Below, piece after piece: positions 6,840-15,736 of a stretch of 64,000 nt of DNA. This DNA comes from Bordetella parapertussis (GTDB lineage Bacteria; Pseudomonadota; Gammaproteobacteria; Burkholderiales; Burkholderiaceae_B). The stretch lies in contig CAMEAW010000002.1 in the NCBI GenBank assembly GCA_945911685.1, positions 7,711 to 71,710 on the forward strand, written 5' to 3'. The notes beneath the pieces were generated by a model. That model was not told the origin of the DNA. It saw only the letters and a program-made list of their open reading frames with translations, and did no database searches. The translations under genes and the position numbers were made by a program. Position 1 is the stretch's first letter. Each line of letters begins with the position of its first letter.

Positions 6840-8732
6840 TTGTATTCAACCCCAGTAGGCGTCCCCATTAACTCCTCGCTCAGCCCTCAGCCTGCCGCGC
6901 CAGACGGCACACATCCTAAACTGGGTCTTTCAGGTCTATCTAACCTGACCGATTTAATGAACGCCGGTGGCACTTACGCGCTGGTGTTGGATGCTGCTCC
7001 CGTCAAAACAAGTCTGATGATTGGCAGCTTACGAGCGGCGCTGAACGAAGCAATCCCCTGCCTGTTGTTGCTCAGCTCTGCATCCGACGTCTCAAGCACT
7101 CACGCGCTGACGCTGTGGGGTGCAGACCTGGCTCAAGCCACACAAAACGAAACGCTTCGTGTTTTCGTGCATGCGCGTGAATTTAAGTCAAACCTTTTTC
7201 GGTTCGGCATCAATCGATTTATTCAAGATTTAGAGTTACTCAAACCACAAAATAAAAGCTACATCTGGATCGACCATGCCGAAGAGCTATTTGCGCTACA
7301 AGACATGCAGTTTGCAACAAAGCAACTAAAAATACTGAAAGCCTGGCTGCAAGCACGAGGAATCACTGCAATATTTGTCTTTGCAAAACTTAACACTACA
7401 GAAACTCACGACATCCATCTAATGTCAGAGGACCTCTCAGGACTCTGCAGAATTGCCGGTGGGTCTAAAGGCCTCGAGGCAAAGTTTTTACATTGGCAAT
7501 CGCCCGATGGCGCCATCTCGCACAGAAACTACGGTCTGGCAGAAGCCCCGACGGGCTTTTATCGGGCAACACGCAGCGCACAAACCCCCGGCGGAGCCGA
7601 AGGGGGTGCGGTCGGGGCCGATGGGCAAGCGATCCGAGATGAAACACCACTTTTCTTCAATCTAGACCCTAGCGTTCAAGCTTCCCTAGATTTGACAGAG
7701 GCGAACTGGCAATTTCTGGATTCGCCTCTGTCACTTTTGCATGCTGTTCGGGGTAGTATTACACCGACTGTCGTACTGCGATTTGGCGAGGACACTGCGA
7801 TTAGGCAGCTAGCAGAGACTGTGCATACCTTACGCACATTGGTGGGGCGAGGTGCAAAAATCATCATCCATGAAGATGAATTTTCATTACGGTTTAGTTA
7901 TGAGTCTCTCTTGTTACGTCTGGGTGCAAATTTTATTATGCATCGTGATGTCCCCCATTGGCGCCTCGCCAGAGTCATCGACTCTTTAGAGGGAACGCAG
8001 TTCGATCGCCCAGTCGACGTAGACTTTAGCGCTTTGGTAAGCGGCGCTTTCCCCTCCGAGCGCTCAGGCCTAGTGTCGGTCGATGACTTGGTTTATGAAA
8101 TTGAAAGTATCTTAAGCAAGAGCAAACTCAATAATATACCGATAGCTTTCTTTATTGGCATCTTTGCAACGGCACGCGATGCTCAAGATGTGCTCAACAC
8201 ATTTGACATGACTCGCGAAGGAGACCTGTTTGCCATTGAAGACCAGATAATCTACATCTTTCTGTCGGCATGCCCACCTTCGCACGTGATTGAAACCATC
8301 GAGCGTAAATTGAAAGGCTCGCTGAGCACGACGTTCAGCACAACGAGTACTTCGACTCAAACAACAGACATTGAGCAACAGCTCAAAGAGTTGAAACTCC
8401 ATCTTGGCATACAGTCGACAGAGCCCGAAATAGCCACTGCACAGTCAGAATATACCTTCACGCAAGAAGCACGTCCGCCCGTAAAACGTGATGGAATCGT
8501 CTCGCGTTCACCGTTTAGTTTCGAGCCGGTTAATGCCACGAACTTGCCCTCTAACAGACTTTCGAGACAGAACGAACAGCGTTTTTCAGAACCTGCACCA
8601 CGCCGCGCTCCGCCCGCACAGGTCGTCGATACCACTCGGCCTGTTGACAGCCCTTCTCAGGGAGTTCCCTCGAGAAGTCAACCACTCGTTTTTACCAAGA
8701 TTCGCTCAGCGAGCGATAGACAGACAGAATGA
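6840..8732 (+). CDS. BcsE-like protein with GIL domain but degenerate c-di-GMP site
   Basis: A 630-residue protein whose architecture I recognise from BcsE, the cellulose-synthase c-di-GMP receptor: an N-terminal degenerate ATPase/receiver-like part (about 30-240), a GIL-type domain (about 285-390) and a degenerate GGDEF-like part (about 400-500), then a Pro/Ser-rich tail. The segment FSLRFSYESLLLRLGAN matches BcsE, where the ligand motif is RxxD; here it is Arg351-Phe-Ser-Tyr354, so the aspartate is lost (TAT at 7899-7901). The TTG at 6840 is the only reasonable start upstream of the conserved domain, because a stop lies at 6825-6827; the next ATG (6957) would cut into it. The gene heads a five-gene operon for a glycan that is not obviously cellulose, since no bcsA or bcsB is present. 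It overlaps the next gene by four bases. Confidence 0.72.
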   Translation: MYSTPVGVPINSSLSPQPAAPDGTHPKLGLSGLSNLTDLMNAGGTYALVLDAAPVKTSLMIGSLRAALNEAIPCLLLLSSASDVSSTHALTLWGADLAQATQNETLRVFVHAREFKSNLFRFGINRFIQDLELLKPQNKSYIWIDHAEELFALQDMQFATKQLKILKAWLQARGITAIFVFAKLNTTETHDIHLMSEDLSGLCRIAGGSKGLEAKFLHWQSPDGAISHRNYGLAEAPTGFYRATRSAQTPGGAEGGAVGADGQAIRDETPLFFNLDPSVQASLDLTEANWQFLDSPLSLLHAVRGSITPTVVLRFGEDTAIRQLAETVHTLRTLVGRGAKIIIHEDEFSLRFSYESLLLRLGANFIMHRDVPHWRLARVIDSLEGTQFDRPVDVDFSALVSGAFPSERSGLVSVDDLVYEIESILSKSKLNNIPIAFFIGIFATARDAQDVLNTFDMTREGDLFAIEDQIIYIFLSACPPSHVIETIERKLKGSLSTTFSTTSTSTQTTDIEQQLKELKLHLGIQSTEPEIATAQSEYTFTQEARPPVKRDGIVSRSPFSFEPVNATNLPSNRLSRQNEQRFSEPAPRRAPPAQVVDTTRPVDSPSQGVPSRSQPLVFTKIRSASDRQTE

Positions 8733-10519
8733 AAGCTTGGACAAACTCACTACCACTTTCTTGCTTACTCGTTTCACTGGCCAGCGCTGCGACGCAAGCT
8801 CAAGAACCAACGGCACGAGGCGCACGCGGTGCGAGCGCTTCGTATGACGTTAAGTCGAATATGCCTCAGCTCATCATGCAGGCACTTGAAGTCAGACAGG
8901 CTTTACTCGACCGTGCTCCCGCAGTTTTGCCGCAAGCTGCCAACCAGCGGCCGACCACTAGCGCAGCTACGCGCTCCGCCCTAGCAAGCGAACGAACGGT
9001 CAGTCGAACAACGCAGTCGCCGGCGCCCCTCGCGGTAGCGAAGACAACGCCGCCCATTCAGGCGACACCGCCCATTGCGCGAGCCACTACGGCCTCGTCA
9101 GATCAGTTAGATGCCAAAGACGTACATCGTGTTTTGGTCAGAGCCCAGGCAGAAGACTCGTTGAACAAGGTCAAGCAGGCGAGATACTTACGTCGAATAT
9201 TCTTGGCCTCTAGCAATAGTCTGGATGCTCTGATGGTGCTAGAAATGATTCAAAATCGTTCTTTAGCAAGATCGGTGGCCAAAGATGGGCAGCTACCCAA
9301 AGGGACCCTTTTAGAAGACGACCCAGAAGAGATTGAACGCGATCCAACTGCGCAGCATATATTTGATCTCTTTATCAAAGAGGACTATGCCGCAGTGATT
9401 AAAGAAGGGTTGCCGCTACTAAGCGTGTATCCTAAAGACGCTCAAATGCGTCTGATTGTTGCGAATAGTATGTCATGGACTTCGACTCGTTATTCCCAAG
9501 CCGTTGATCTCTTTAAGTCGCTACAAAACGGGCCTTACGCGCGCGACGCCAAACTTGGGCTTGCCAATACTTATCGTTGGAATGGACGCGATGATTTAGC
9601 CTTGGCTCTTTACAAGTCCTTAATCTCCGAAGACCCAGATAGCACCGATATAAAAGATGGGCTCATCTTAGCTGAACGCGCGATGAGGCCTCGCACACTG
9701 CTGTCAATAGGTCGCGCTGGCGACACGAACGATACGCGGCGCAACGAAGCAGTGATTGCTCATCGTTGGCGCAGCGACGGTGGCAACAGTATTTACGAAG
9801 TCGAACTGGGCGGCACCAACGACAGCTCACCTTATCTCGGTGTCAACCAGCGCAACGTTACCTTGCGTTACCAGAACTTAGACCTGCCGTTCAAACCCAC
9901 CTTCGAGATCACTGAACAAACTAAGCCGCAAGTGACTACTTTCGGCGGTGTTCACCTTGAGCTGACTGACACAACCAAACTGACTCTTAACCGGGTGAAC
10001 TGGGGCCTACTGTCTTTTACTACCAGAGCAGAGGAAGCAAACCTCTCAGCCAACCACGTGGCACTCGCGTCTAGTCAAACGAACGAACTTGGCAATTTCA
10101 GAGGTCGTGTTGACTACTTTGGTGTCAGTGATGGCAATACGGTCGTGATGAGCAATCTTCAGTTCACGCCCGCCTGGAGGCCGTTAGGTAAGAATTTCAA
10201 ACCCTTTGTTGGCGTTCAAACGCGTAATCAATCAGATTATTCGCCACTTTATTGGTCGCCAATGAATGGTTATGGTGTTTACTTTGTTGGGGTACAAGCA
10301 GAGTGGAGTAATGAAACGACCGATTTGTATGCCTTAGCACAAGCAGGTGGCCGGCTATACGGAGACGGCACACGTAACTGGGGCTTAGCTGCGGGGGGAC
10401 GCACCATGCTCACTCCCGACTTTGCTTTAGGGGTCAAGCTCAATTACTACGCTGGCGGGCAATACGGACCTACCTTCTCGTATGCCTCAGCTCTAGTGAC
10501 AATCGAGAAATTCTGGTGA
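8729..10519 (+). CDS. TPR and outer-membrane beta-barrel exopolysaccharide export protein (PgaA/BcsC-like)
   Basis: A 596-residue secreted protein. Residues 1-25 are a signal peptide ending in ATQAQ, followed by an Ala/Thr/Pro-rich linker to about 115. A helical repeat region (about 130-315), including PKDAQMRLIVANSMSW and YARDAKLGLANTYRWNGRDD, resembles TPR. The last 270 residues are alternating beta strands ending in the aromatic IEKFW, typical of outer-membrane barrels. By analogy with PgaA, BcsC and AlgK/AlgE it should guide a polysaccharide through the periplasm and outer membrane. It is shorter than PgaA (about 800) or BcsC (about 1150). The ATG overlaps the upstream stop (ATGA) and the downstream glycosyltransferase starts in its stop codon (GTGA), showing tight coupling. 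Confidence 0.78.
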   Translation: MKAWTNSLPLSCLLVSLASAATQAQEPTARGARGASASYDVKSNMPQLIMQALEVRQALLDRAPAVLPQAANQRPTTSAATRSALASERTVSRTTQSPAPLAVAKTTPPIQATPPIARATTASSDQLDAKDVHRVLVRAQAEDSLNKVKQARYLRRIFLASSNSLDALMVLEMIQNRSLARSVAKDGQLPKGTLLEDDPEEIERDPTAQHIFDLFIKEDYAAVIKEGLPLLSVYPKDAQMRLIVANSMSWTSTRYSQAVDLFKSLQNGPYARDAKLGLANTYRWNGRDDLALALYKSLISEDPDSTDIKDGLILAERAMRPRTLLSIGRAGDTNDTRRNEAVIAHRWRSDGGNSIYEVELGGTNDSSPYLGVNQRNVTLRYQNLDLPFKPTFEITEQTKPQVTTFGGVHLELTDTTKLTLNRVNWGLLSFTTRAEEANLSANHVALASSQTNELGNFRGRVDYFGVSDGNTVVMSNLQFTPAWRPLGKNFKPFVGVQTRNQSDYSPLYWSPMNGYGVYFVGVQAEWSNETTDLYALAQAGGRLYGDGTRNWGLAAGGRTMLTPDFALGVKLNYYAGGQYGPTFSYASALVTIEKFW

Positions 10520-11871
10520 ACAACCCAATGTGGCGTTACATCTGGTTAGCGACAAGTCTGGTGGTTGTCGTCATTCTGGCTTATTTGGGCAACAGTGCGA
10601 TTTTATCTTCACCAAGCTTTTCTATCGGTCCCATTCTAGAAAGTGCCATTCTTACCGGCGGTGCCCTCTATCTCATATTTTTTCTTTTCATACTGGTATT
10701 ACGGTACTCGGGCTTACTCTTTTTCTCAGTTTCTGAACATTTCGTTCGAGTTTTTACAGGAAATGAGCACTTTATCTCAACACAGGTTGACCCCAGTTCC
10801 TTACCTATGGTGTCCATCATTGTTCCCGCCTACAACGAAGGCATGGTGATAGAGGGCGCTTTACACTATCTACTTTTGTTGGAATATAAAAATTACGAAA
10901 TTATTGTGGTCGATGATGGATCGACTGACGATACGTACCAGAAAGCACTCGCCACAGCTGCAGCAGATGTCGGTGGGCGCATTCGAGTGATCACCAAAAC
11001 CAACGGTGGTAAGGCCGCGGCATTGAATGCCGGTGCTGCCATCGCGCGTGGAGATCTCATTTTGAATATGGACGGCGATACGAGGCTCTCGAAGCGCGCC
11101 TTATTAAACGCCGTGAAGCATTTTGATGATCCCAAAGTTGGCGGTGTCGCTGGCAACGTCAAAGTTCTCAACCGCGATAATTTGTTAACCAACCTACAAG
11201 CACTGGAGTACGTCGAAGGCTTAGCGATGGTGCGCACGGCACAGGGATTTATGCACATGGTGAGCATTGTGCCTGGTCCAATCGGTATATTTCGTAAATC
11301 AGTGCTCGCTCAGGTCGGCGGCTATGATAGTGATACTTACGCCGAAGACTGTGATCTCACGCTAAAAATCCTTATTAGCGGCTGGCGGATCAGCTATGAA
11401 TCCAAGTCGATTGCCTTTGTTGAATCCCCAACAAAATTATTAGATTTACTCCAACAGCGTTATCGTTGGACACGCGGAATGCTACAAGCACTCCGCAAAC
11501 ACAGCAGCCAATTATGGAGCCCACGTCGCTCAGGATCTAACTTCCTGTTGCTGTGGTACATGGCTTTTGAGGTCATCATATGGCCTTTCTCAAGTGTGTT
11601 TGGCAGCCTTTTCTTCATATACATAGGTGTTAATCAGGGTTTGGTGACGGTTCTATTATTTTGGTGGCTTCAACTTACGATTTTGGATGTCGTGGCTGCC
11701 TTGTATTGCATCATTCTTGAAGAAGAAGATATAAAACTCACACTCTACGTCTTGCTCTTTCGTATGTTTTACATTGTGATCATTGATATTGTAAAAGTCT
11801 TTGCAATTATCGAGGAATGCTTTGGCATCGGTATGACTTGGGGAAAACTTAGCCGACTAGGAAGACTTTAA
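10516..11871 (+). CDS. Processive family-2 glycosyltransferase (PgaC/IcaA/NodC-like polysaccharide synthase)
   Basis: A 451-residue inner-membrane polymerising glycosyltransferase. Two N-terminal helices (about 8-30 and 45-72) precede a GT2 domain with VPAYNEG, VVDDGSTDD (Asp133-134), the nucleotide-sugar/metal motif NMDGDTR (DGD at 186-188), the base-region AEDCD (Glu277, Asp278) and QQRYRWTRG (313-321), the signature of processive synthases. Further helices form the translocation channel at the C-terminus. Length matches PgaC and IcaA, which make beta-1,6-GlcNAc; NodC and hyaluronan synthases share the motifs, so linkage cannot be read from sequence. The downstream deacetylase and the nearby GH46 chitosanase point to an N-acetylglucosamine polymer. 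The start is GTG at 10516 overlapping the upstream TGA; an ATG lies four codons later. Confidence 0.88.
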   Translation: MNNPMWRYIWLATSLVVVVILAYLGNSAILSSPSFSIGPILESAILTGGALYLIFFLFILVLRYSGLLFFSVSEHFVRVFTGNEHFISTQVDPSSLPMVSIIVPAYNEGMVIEGALHYLLLLEYKNYEIIVVDDGSTDDTYQKALATAAADVGGRIRVITKTNGGKAAALNAGAAIARGDLILNMDGDTRLSKRALLNAVKHFDDPKVGGVAGNVKVLNRDNLLTNLQALEYVEGLAMVRTAQGFMHMVSIVPGPIGIFRKSVLAQVGGYDSDTYAEDCDLTLKILISGWRISYESKSIAFVESPTKLLDLLQQRYRWTRGMLQALRKHSSQLWSPRRSGSNFLLLWYMAFEVIIWPFSSVFGSLFFIYIGVNQGLVTVLLFWWLQLTILDVVAALYCIILEEEDIKLTLYVLLFRMFYIVIIDIVKVFAIIEECFGIGMTWGKLSRLGRL

Positions 11872-12146
11872 TGGATCTCATTTCGATCTTTGCACTTATT
11901 ATTCTGATTATTTCGATTGGTACTCTCTTAGTCGGCGTCGCCGCGTACGTAGCCTTCAAAATCCGGCAGGCACGCGGCCCCTTACCCGTCGTCCATGGGC
12001 ACGAGCACGCCGTGACAGAGCTTATGTTTCTAGAGCCATACTCTCCTACGACCGGTGCTCGCGCAGCAGAGGGTGGTCTCACAGCTTCCGATGCGAAAGT
12101 TTTTTCACCATCAGCTAGAACCTTGAAAAATTCGCAACGCACATGA
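11871..12146 (+). CDS. Small single-pass membrane protein of the exopolysaccharide operon
   Basis: A 91-residue protein with one strongly hydrophobic helix (about 4-31) followed by a basic KIRQAR and a polar tail. It is linked to both neighbours by start/stop overlaps (TAATG upstream, ATGA downstream), so it is certainly co-translated with the synthase and the deacetylase. Its place directly after the glycosyltransferase is that of PgaD or IcaD, small synthase partners that normally have two helices; I do not see sequence similarity strong enough to call it that. It could be a synthase accessory subunit. The function is unknown. Confidence 0.7.
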   Translation: MDLISIFALIILIISIGTLLVGVAAYVAFKIRQARGPLPVVHGHEHAVTELMFLEPYSPTTGARAAEGGLTASDAKVFSPSARTLKNSQRT

Positions 12147-13999
12147 AAGACAGTTTACCAACCAATAACCGGCGGCAAAACAGAAGGGGGTCTCCCCTCC
12201 GAAGTTTCTTGCTCTTACTCGCTATTTGTATCGGTATTGGTCTTGCGATCATGAGTTCGCTGCCTTTGCTAAAAAATTTAGAAGGCTTTGGTAGCAAAGC
12301 GAATGTACTTTTAAATCGAGCGCGCCCTGACGTATTGCTTTATGCCTCGCCAAGCACTACCCAGTATTTTTTAAAGTCTGGCGGTAACTACGAGCAATTA
12401 CTGACCCAATGGACAAGGTACTTCAGCACGCGTGACATAAATTTTAAGAAAATAGATGACTTGACGGCATTGACTGACAACCCAACAGCTACGGTTGTAC
12501 TTGCCTCGGCCGTCGCATTGAGTCAAGCTGAGCGTGGCGCCATCATGAGCCATCAGGCCGCGGGGGGTTCTGTACTAAGCACTTGGGCAACAGGTACCTG
12601 GGATCAAAGCGGGCAATGGACCGGCTGGGGATTTTTAAAAGGGTTGGGTGCCGAGTTTGCGGGTGAGACCACCACCCAAGAAACGGGCTTCTTGGTTGTG
12701 CGCGGCGAGACACCCATTACAGCAAATATTGCCGCAGGCCAGAGACTTCCCTTGAGCGGCTTACGCGAATCGATTATTCGATTCAAAGACGCGCAAATGG
12801 CAGCGGTACGACTTTTGAACTGGGATCGCATCGCCAAAGAGAGCGCACCGGATGACGGTGTTGTGCTCTTTAAAGATCAGACTGGACGCAGTGGACGTGT
12901 TGTTGTTTTTGGTTTTCCTGAAACCGCTTGGAACAGTACAGACCAATCCCTATACCGACTGCTAGACGGGACAATGCAATGGCTAGAACGTAAGCCTCTC
13001 ATCGCACGAGCGGTCTGGCCCGAGGCCAAAAAGGCAGCGCAATCGATTTCAATGGATACTGAAGAGGGCTTTGTAAACGCGCTGGTTCTCGCAGATATAC
13101 TGAAAGAAAAGAAACTACCTGCCACGTTTTTTGTATTGACGTCCGTCGCGAAACAGTTTCCCGAGGTACTTACAAAGTTAGCTGCTCATTTTGAGTTGGG
13201 CTTACATGGCGACATACACACTGGCTTTAAAGGCCAATCGTTAAAAGCCCAAAGCGATCGTCTAGTCACGATGCGACGCGACATTCAACAATTGTTGCCG
13301 AAACAAACACCGATCGCGGGTTTTCGTCCACCGTTTGAAGAGTACGACGTCACCACAGAAGAGGCCTTAGTACAAAATGCTTTTCTGTATGAGGTCGTGG
13401 ATCCTACTCGCAGCGAAGCTCGGCTACCCGTTTTTGCCAAGACCAACATCGCCACTCAAACAGAACTCGTAGTACTGCCACGTACGCAACGAGACGATGT
13501 CAATCTGTTGGCGAAGGAATCGGCTGAGTCGCCGCAAGAGCCGAAAAAAATCCTACAGATGCTCAATCAAGATTTAGACATGGTGCTGAATAACGGCGCC
13601 TTAGGTGTACTTAGCGTACACAGTCAAAATTTTGGCCTCCAAAGTCCGTTTAAATCAGCATTCCCGTCATTCTTTGATACTTTAATTTCGCGTCAAGACG
13701 TGCTCTGGGTCGCCACAGCCGGCGAGATTGCTCAGTGGTGGTCAGATCGTGCTCGGGTTGCCTTAACGACGGTTGTGCGAGGCCCAAACGTTGAACTCGA
13801 ACTCACCGTAGCAGGAAAGCAACCGGTCAACAAGTTTGCGTTGATCGTTATGACGCCTAGTATTGGCAAGCCACCACGTGTTGACTCACTCAAGGTTGGT
13901 ATGCCTAAACCCGAAATCGTTGAGCTTGACCCGCTCAGGTACAGGATTTTATTTCCCGCCTTAAAGCCCGGAAACTATTCTTACGAAGTCTCTTTTTGA
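12143..13999 (+). CDS. Membrane-anchored polysaccharide deacetylase (NodB homology domain)
   Basis: A 618-residue protein with a basic N-terminus and one membrane helix (about 21-45), so the body is likely periplasmic. The region 60-285 is an uncharacterised alpha/beta domain. The region 295-510 is a NodB/CE4-like deacetylase with MDTEEG (Asp305) at motif 1, HGDIH (His355, His359) at motif 2 and GFRPPFEEYD (Arg395) at motif 3. The usual TFDDG is changed at motif 1, with Glu where the second Asp would be, so metal binding may differ. The last 90 residues form a beta-rich domain. It should remove N-acetyl groups from the exported polymer, as PgaB and IcaB do, but the glycoside hydrolase domain of PgaB is absent. 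It is the last gene of the operon and converges on the GH46 gene with an 18-base gap. Confidence 0.8.
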   Translation: MKDSLPTNNRRQNRRGSPLRSFLLLLAICIGIGLAIMSSLPLLKNLEGFGSKANVLLNRARPDVLLYASPSTTQYFLKSGGNYEQLLTQWTRYFSTRDINFKKIDDLTALTDNPTATVVLASAVALSQAERGAIMSHQAAGGSVLSTWATGTWDQSGQWTGWGFLKGLGAEFAGETTTQETGFLVVRGETPITANIAAGQRLPLSGLRESIIRFKDAQMAAVRLLNWDRIAKESAPDDGVVLFKDQTGRSGRVVVFGFPETAWNSTDQSLYRLLDGTMQWLERKPLIARAVWPEAKKAAQSISMDTEEGFVNALVLADILKEKKLPATFFVLTSVAKQFPEVLTKLAAHFELGLHGDIHTGFKGQSLKAQSDRLVTMRRDIQQLLPKQTPIAGFRPPFEEYDVTTEEALVQNAFLYEVVDPTRSEARLPVFAKTNIATQTELVVLPRTQRDDVNLLAKESAESPQEPKKILQMLNQDLDMVLNNGALGVLSVHSQNFGLQSPFKSAFPSFFDTLISRQDVLWVATAGEIAQWWSDRARVALTTVVRGPNVELELTVAGKQPVNKFALIVMTPSIGKPPRVDSLKVGMPKPEIVELDPLRYRILFPALKPGNYSYEVSF

Positions 14000-14017
14000 A
14001 GCCTCGTTTCGCGTTTT

Positions 14018-14833
14018 TCAAAATGTAAACGTATCGCCGTATACGGTCACCGTGATTGGCTTAGTCAGATCGTAGTTGCGATCTCGCAAAATGGTTTGGA
14101 TCGCTCTCACGCGATCCACCGCGTGCAAAAAGGTGGGGGCATAGTCTTGGTTTTCTGGCTGCCTCAAATCCCTTTCTCGCTCTTCTAGAAAGGCATTGAG
14201 CCAGATCAACTCTGGCATACCCTCTTTGGGCGTTGCGCCAATTTTTTTGGTCGCTCGTTCGATTATTTTTGTAATCGAATCGTAATTATCGCCGTAACCA
14301 TGCTGTATCCCAGTCTCATAAATTGCCGCATACGATATTGGAAGCCGTAGACCCAGGTCTTGGCCGACCTGCTGTGCAGGCTGTCGATAGAGACGATCAT
14401 TCACACGATCTTGCGCCACTTTAAATAATGGATCTTGCGTTGCAGCGATCGGCCAATCTTGTTTTAAGGTCGAAATACTCGCGGTATTAGCGGTACCATA
14501 GACTAGTTTGAGTGGCTCGATGTACCGCTTGAGTAGATTATTAGGTGCTAATCGCTCGTAGTCCAGCAAAAGCTCAAGCATGTCTCCCGTTTTAGAGGTG
14601 AAACCCGAGCGACCAGCTGTAAAGCCATTGCCATCTTTGATGTCGCCAATAAAACCATATTGAATTGTCAACGAGCTATTTTCAAAAATACTGACCAAGC
14701 AGTCTTGGACATAGGCGAGGCGAGCATTTTGCGCAAATAAAGGGTTTGCTGCGCACTCGGTACTTATCAAGCTCACCACTGACCCAAGTGCAACGTTAAG
14801 AAACTGTTTGTAAACTTTCATTCTTACAGCCAT
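14018..14833 (-). CDS. GH46-family chitosanase
   Basis: A 271-residue secreted glycoside hydrolase that I recognise as family GH46, endo-acting on beta-1,4-linked glucosamine. The match to Streptomyces N174 chitosanase is clear: ENSSL with Glu51 (equivalent to catalytic Glu22), IKDGNGFTAGRSGF with Asp67 (equivalent to Asp40), KTGDMLELLLDYERLAPNN, DRVNDRLY, IYETGIQHG and a C-terminal TVYGD. Residues 1-29 look like a signal peptide, so it acts in the periplasm or outside. It converges on the deacetylase gene and follows the AlgF-like gene by 54 bases in the same orientation. A chitosanase next to a GlcNAc-type synthase and deacetylase suggests that it trims or releases the cell's own partly deacetylated polymer. 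Scavenging of external chitosan is the alternative. Confidence 0.88.
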   Translation of the reverse strand: MAVRMKVYKQFLNVALGSVVSLISTECAANPLFAQNARLAYVQDCLVSIFENSSLTIQYGFIGDIKDGNGFTAGRSGFTSKTGDMLELLLDYERLAPNNLLKRYIEPLKLVYGTANTASISTLKQDWPIAATQDPLFKVAQDRVNDRLYRQPAQQVGQDLGLRLPISYAAIYETGIQHGYGDNYDSITKIIERATKKIGATPKEGMPELIWLNAFLEERERDLRQPENQDYAPTFLHAVDRVRAIQTILRDRNYDLTKPITVTVYGDTFTF

Positions 14834-14887
14834 AGACGCAAATTTTCTCTAAAGGGTTAAAACCTTACCTACCAAACGCACCTGCCA

Positions 14888-15595
14888 TTAACGCTTAGTG
14901 AAGGGTTCAGTACGGTTTTGCGAAGACAACACTTGAAGTTTTCCACTCGCATCGTTTAAAGCAAAAATACTGTAAGCACCACCCGCGACCATCGAAAGTT
15001 GGACTTGACCGAGCGACGAGGTCTCACCACGTTTAACGACCACTAGTTTCACCGAAATTGGATTCACAGCGATAGAGGCCGAGGCCGACGCCCCAACACC
15101 CGCTAACACCTTTGTATTGGCATCGGCAATTAACACGTCAAGCTCTGGACCACCCGTTTGCAAGTTGTACAGCGTGAGTAAGGCCTTGAGCTGGTTGGCT
15201 GCAGTCTTGTCTGTCAGCAACAAAGGCTTCGAGTTCGCCGCCAAAGACGAAAAAACGACGGTCGCCGCTCGCCCCTGACTCACCTCAATTTCAGTCTTTA
15301 AGGCCGTTTGACTTGCACCGCTTGCGCGCAGCTCTATCGAATGTTTGCCACCCGGAAGGATCAAATACGGGCTAGCTTGGCCCTGTGGCAACTTTGCCGC
15401 ACCAGGGCGTCCATCGACTACGATATCAACTGGTCCGTCAGACTGTGCAACAAGAAAGCGAATATAGGTTGAACCAGGTGGCGGATCTGGGGCGTAAAGC
15501 CCTCCTGAAGTCTGCGCAGATACCGACGAAGCGCATACCAATAAAAGCATGCCCACACGTTGACATAGACTCAACATTAGCTGACGGTATTGCAT
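14888..15595 (-). CDS. AlgF-like polysaccharide O-acetylation protein
   Basis: A 235-residue exported protein with a signal peptide ending SSVSAQ (about residue 28). It resembles AlgF, the periplasmic component of the alginate O-acetylation complex: GLYAPDPPPGSTYIRF near the mature N-terminus parallels AlgF's LYGP-APKGSSFVRV region, and the C-terminal NPISVKLVVVKRGETSSLGQ parallels its NPVKVSL segment. Two beta-sandwich domains are expected. No AlgI-type O-acetyltransferase or AlgJ/AlgX partner is visible in the window, so it is either an orphan, works with enzymes encoded elsewhere, or has another polymer-binding role. AAGGA precedes the ATG. It is the first gene of a probable two-gene unit with the chitosanase. 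Confidence 0.68.
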   Translation of the reverse strand: MQYRQLMLSLCQRVGMLLLVCASSVSAQTSGGLYAPDPPPGSTYIRFLVAQSDGPVDIVVDGRPGAAKLPQGQASPYLILPGGKHSIELRASGASQTALKTEIEVSQGRAATVVFSSLAANSKPLLLTDKTAANQLKALLTLYNLQTGGPELDVLIADANTKVLAGVGASASASIAVNPISVKLVVVKRGETSSLGQVQLSMVAGGAYSIFALNDASGKLQVLSSQNRTEPFTKR

Positions 15596-15736
15596 TTTGA
15601 AATCCTTTTTGAAAAGCGAAGTGTAAATAGTGTAGTGGGCAACTGCGCCGGTTTAATCCGAATGGCGCAGATCTGCACTTATGGGGTCGCTATTGCAGGG
15701 CGTGCAAAAACAACTGGTGTGCTAAATTTCATTTGT

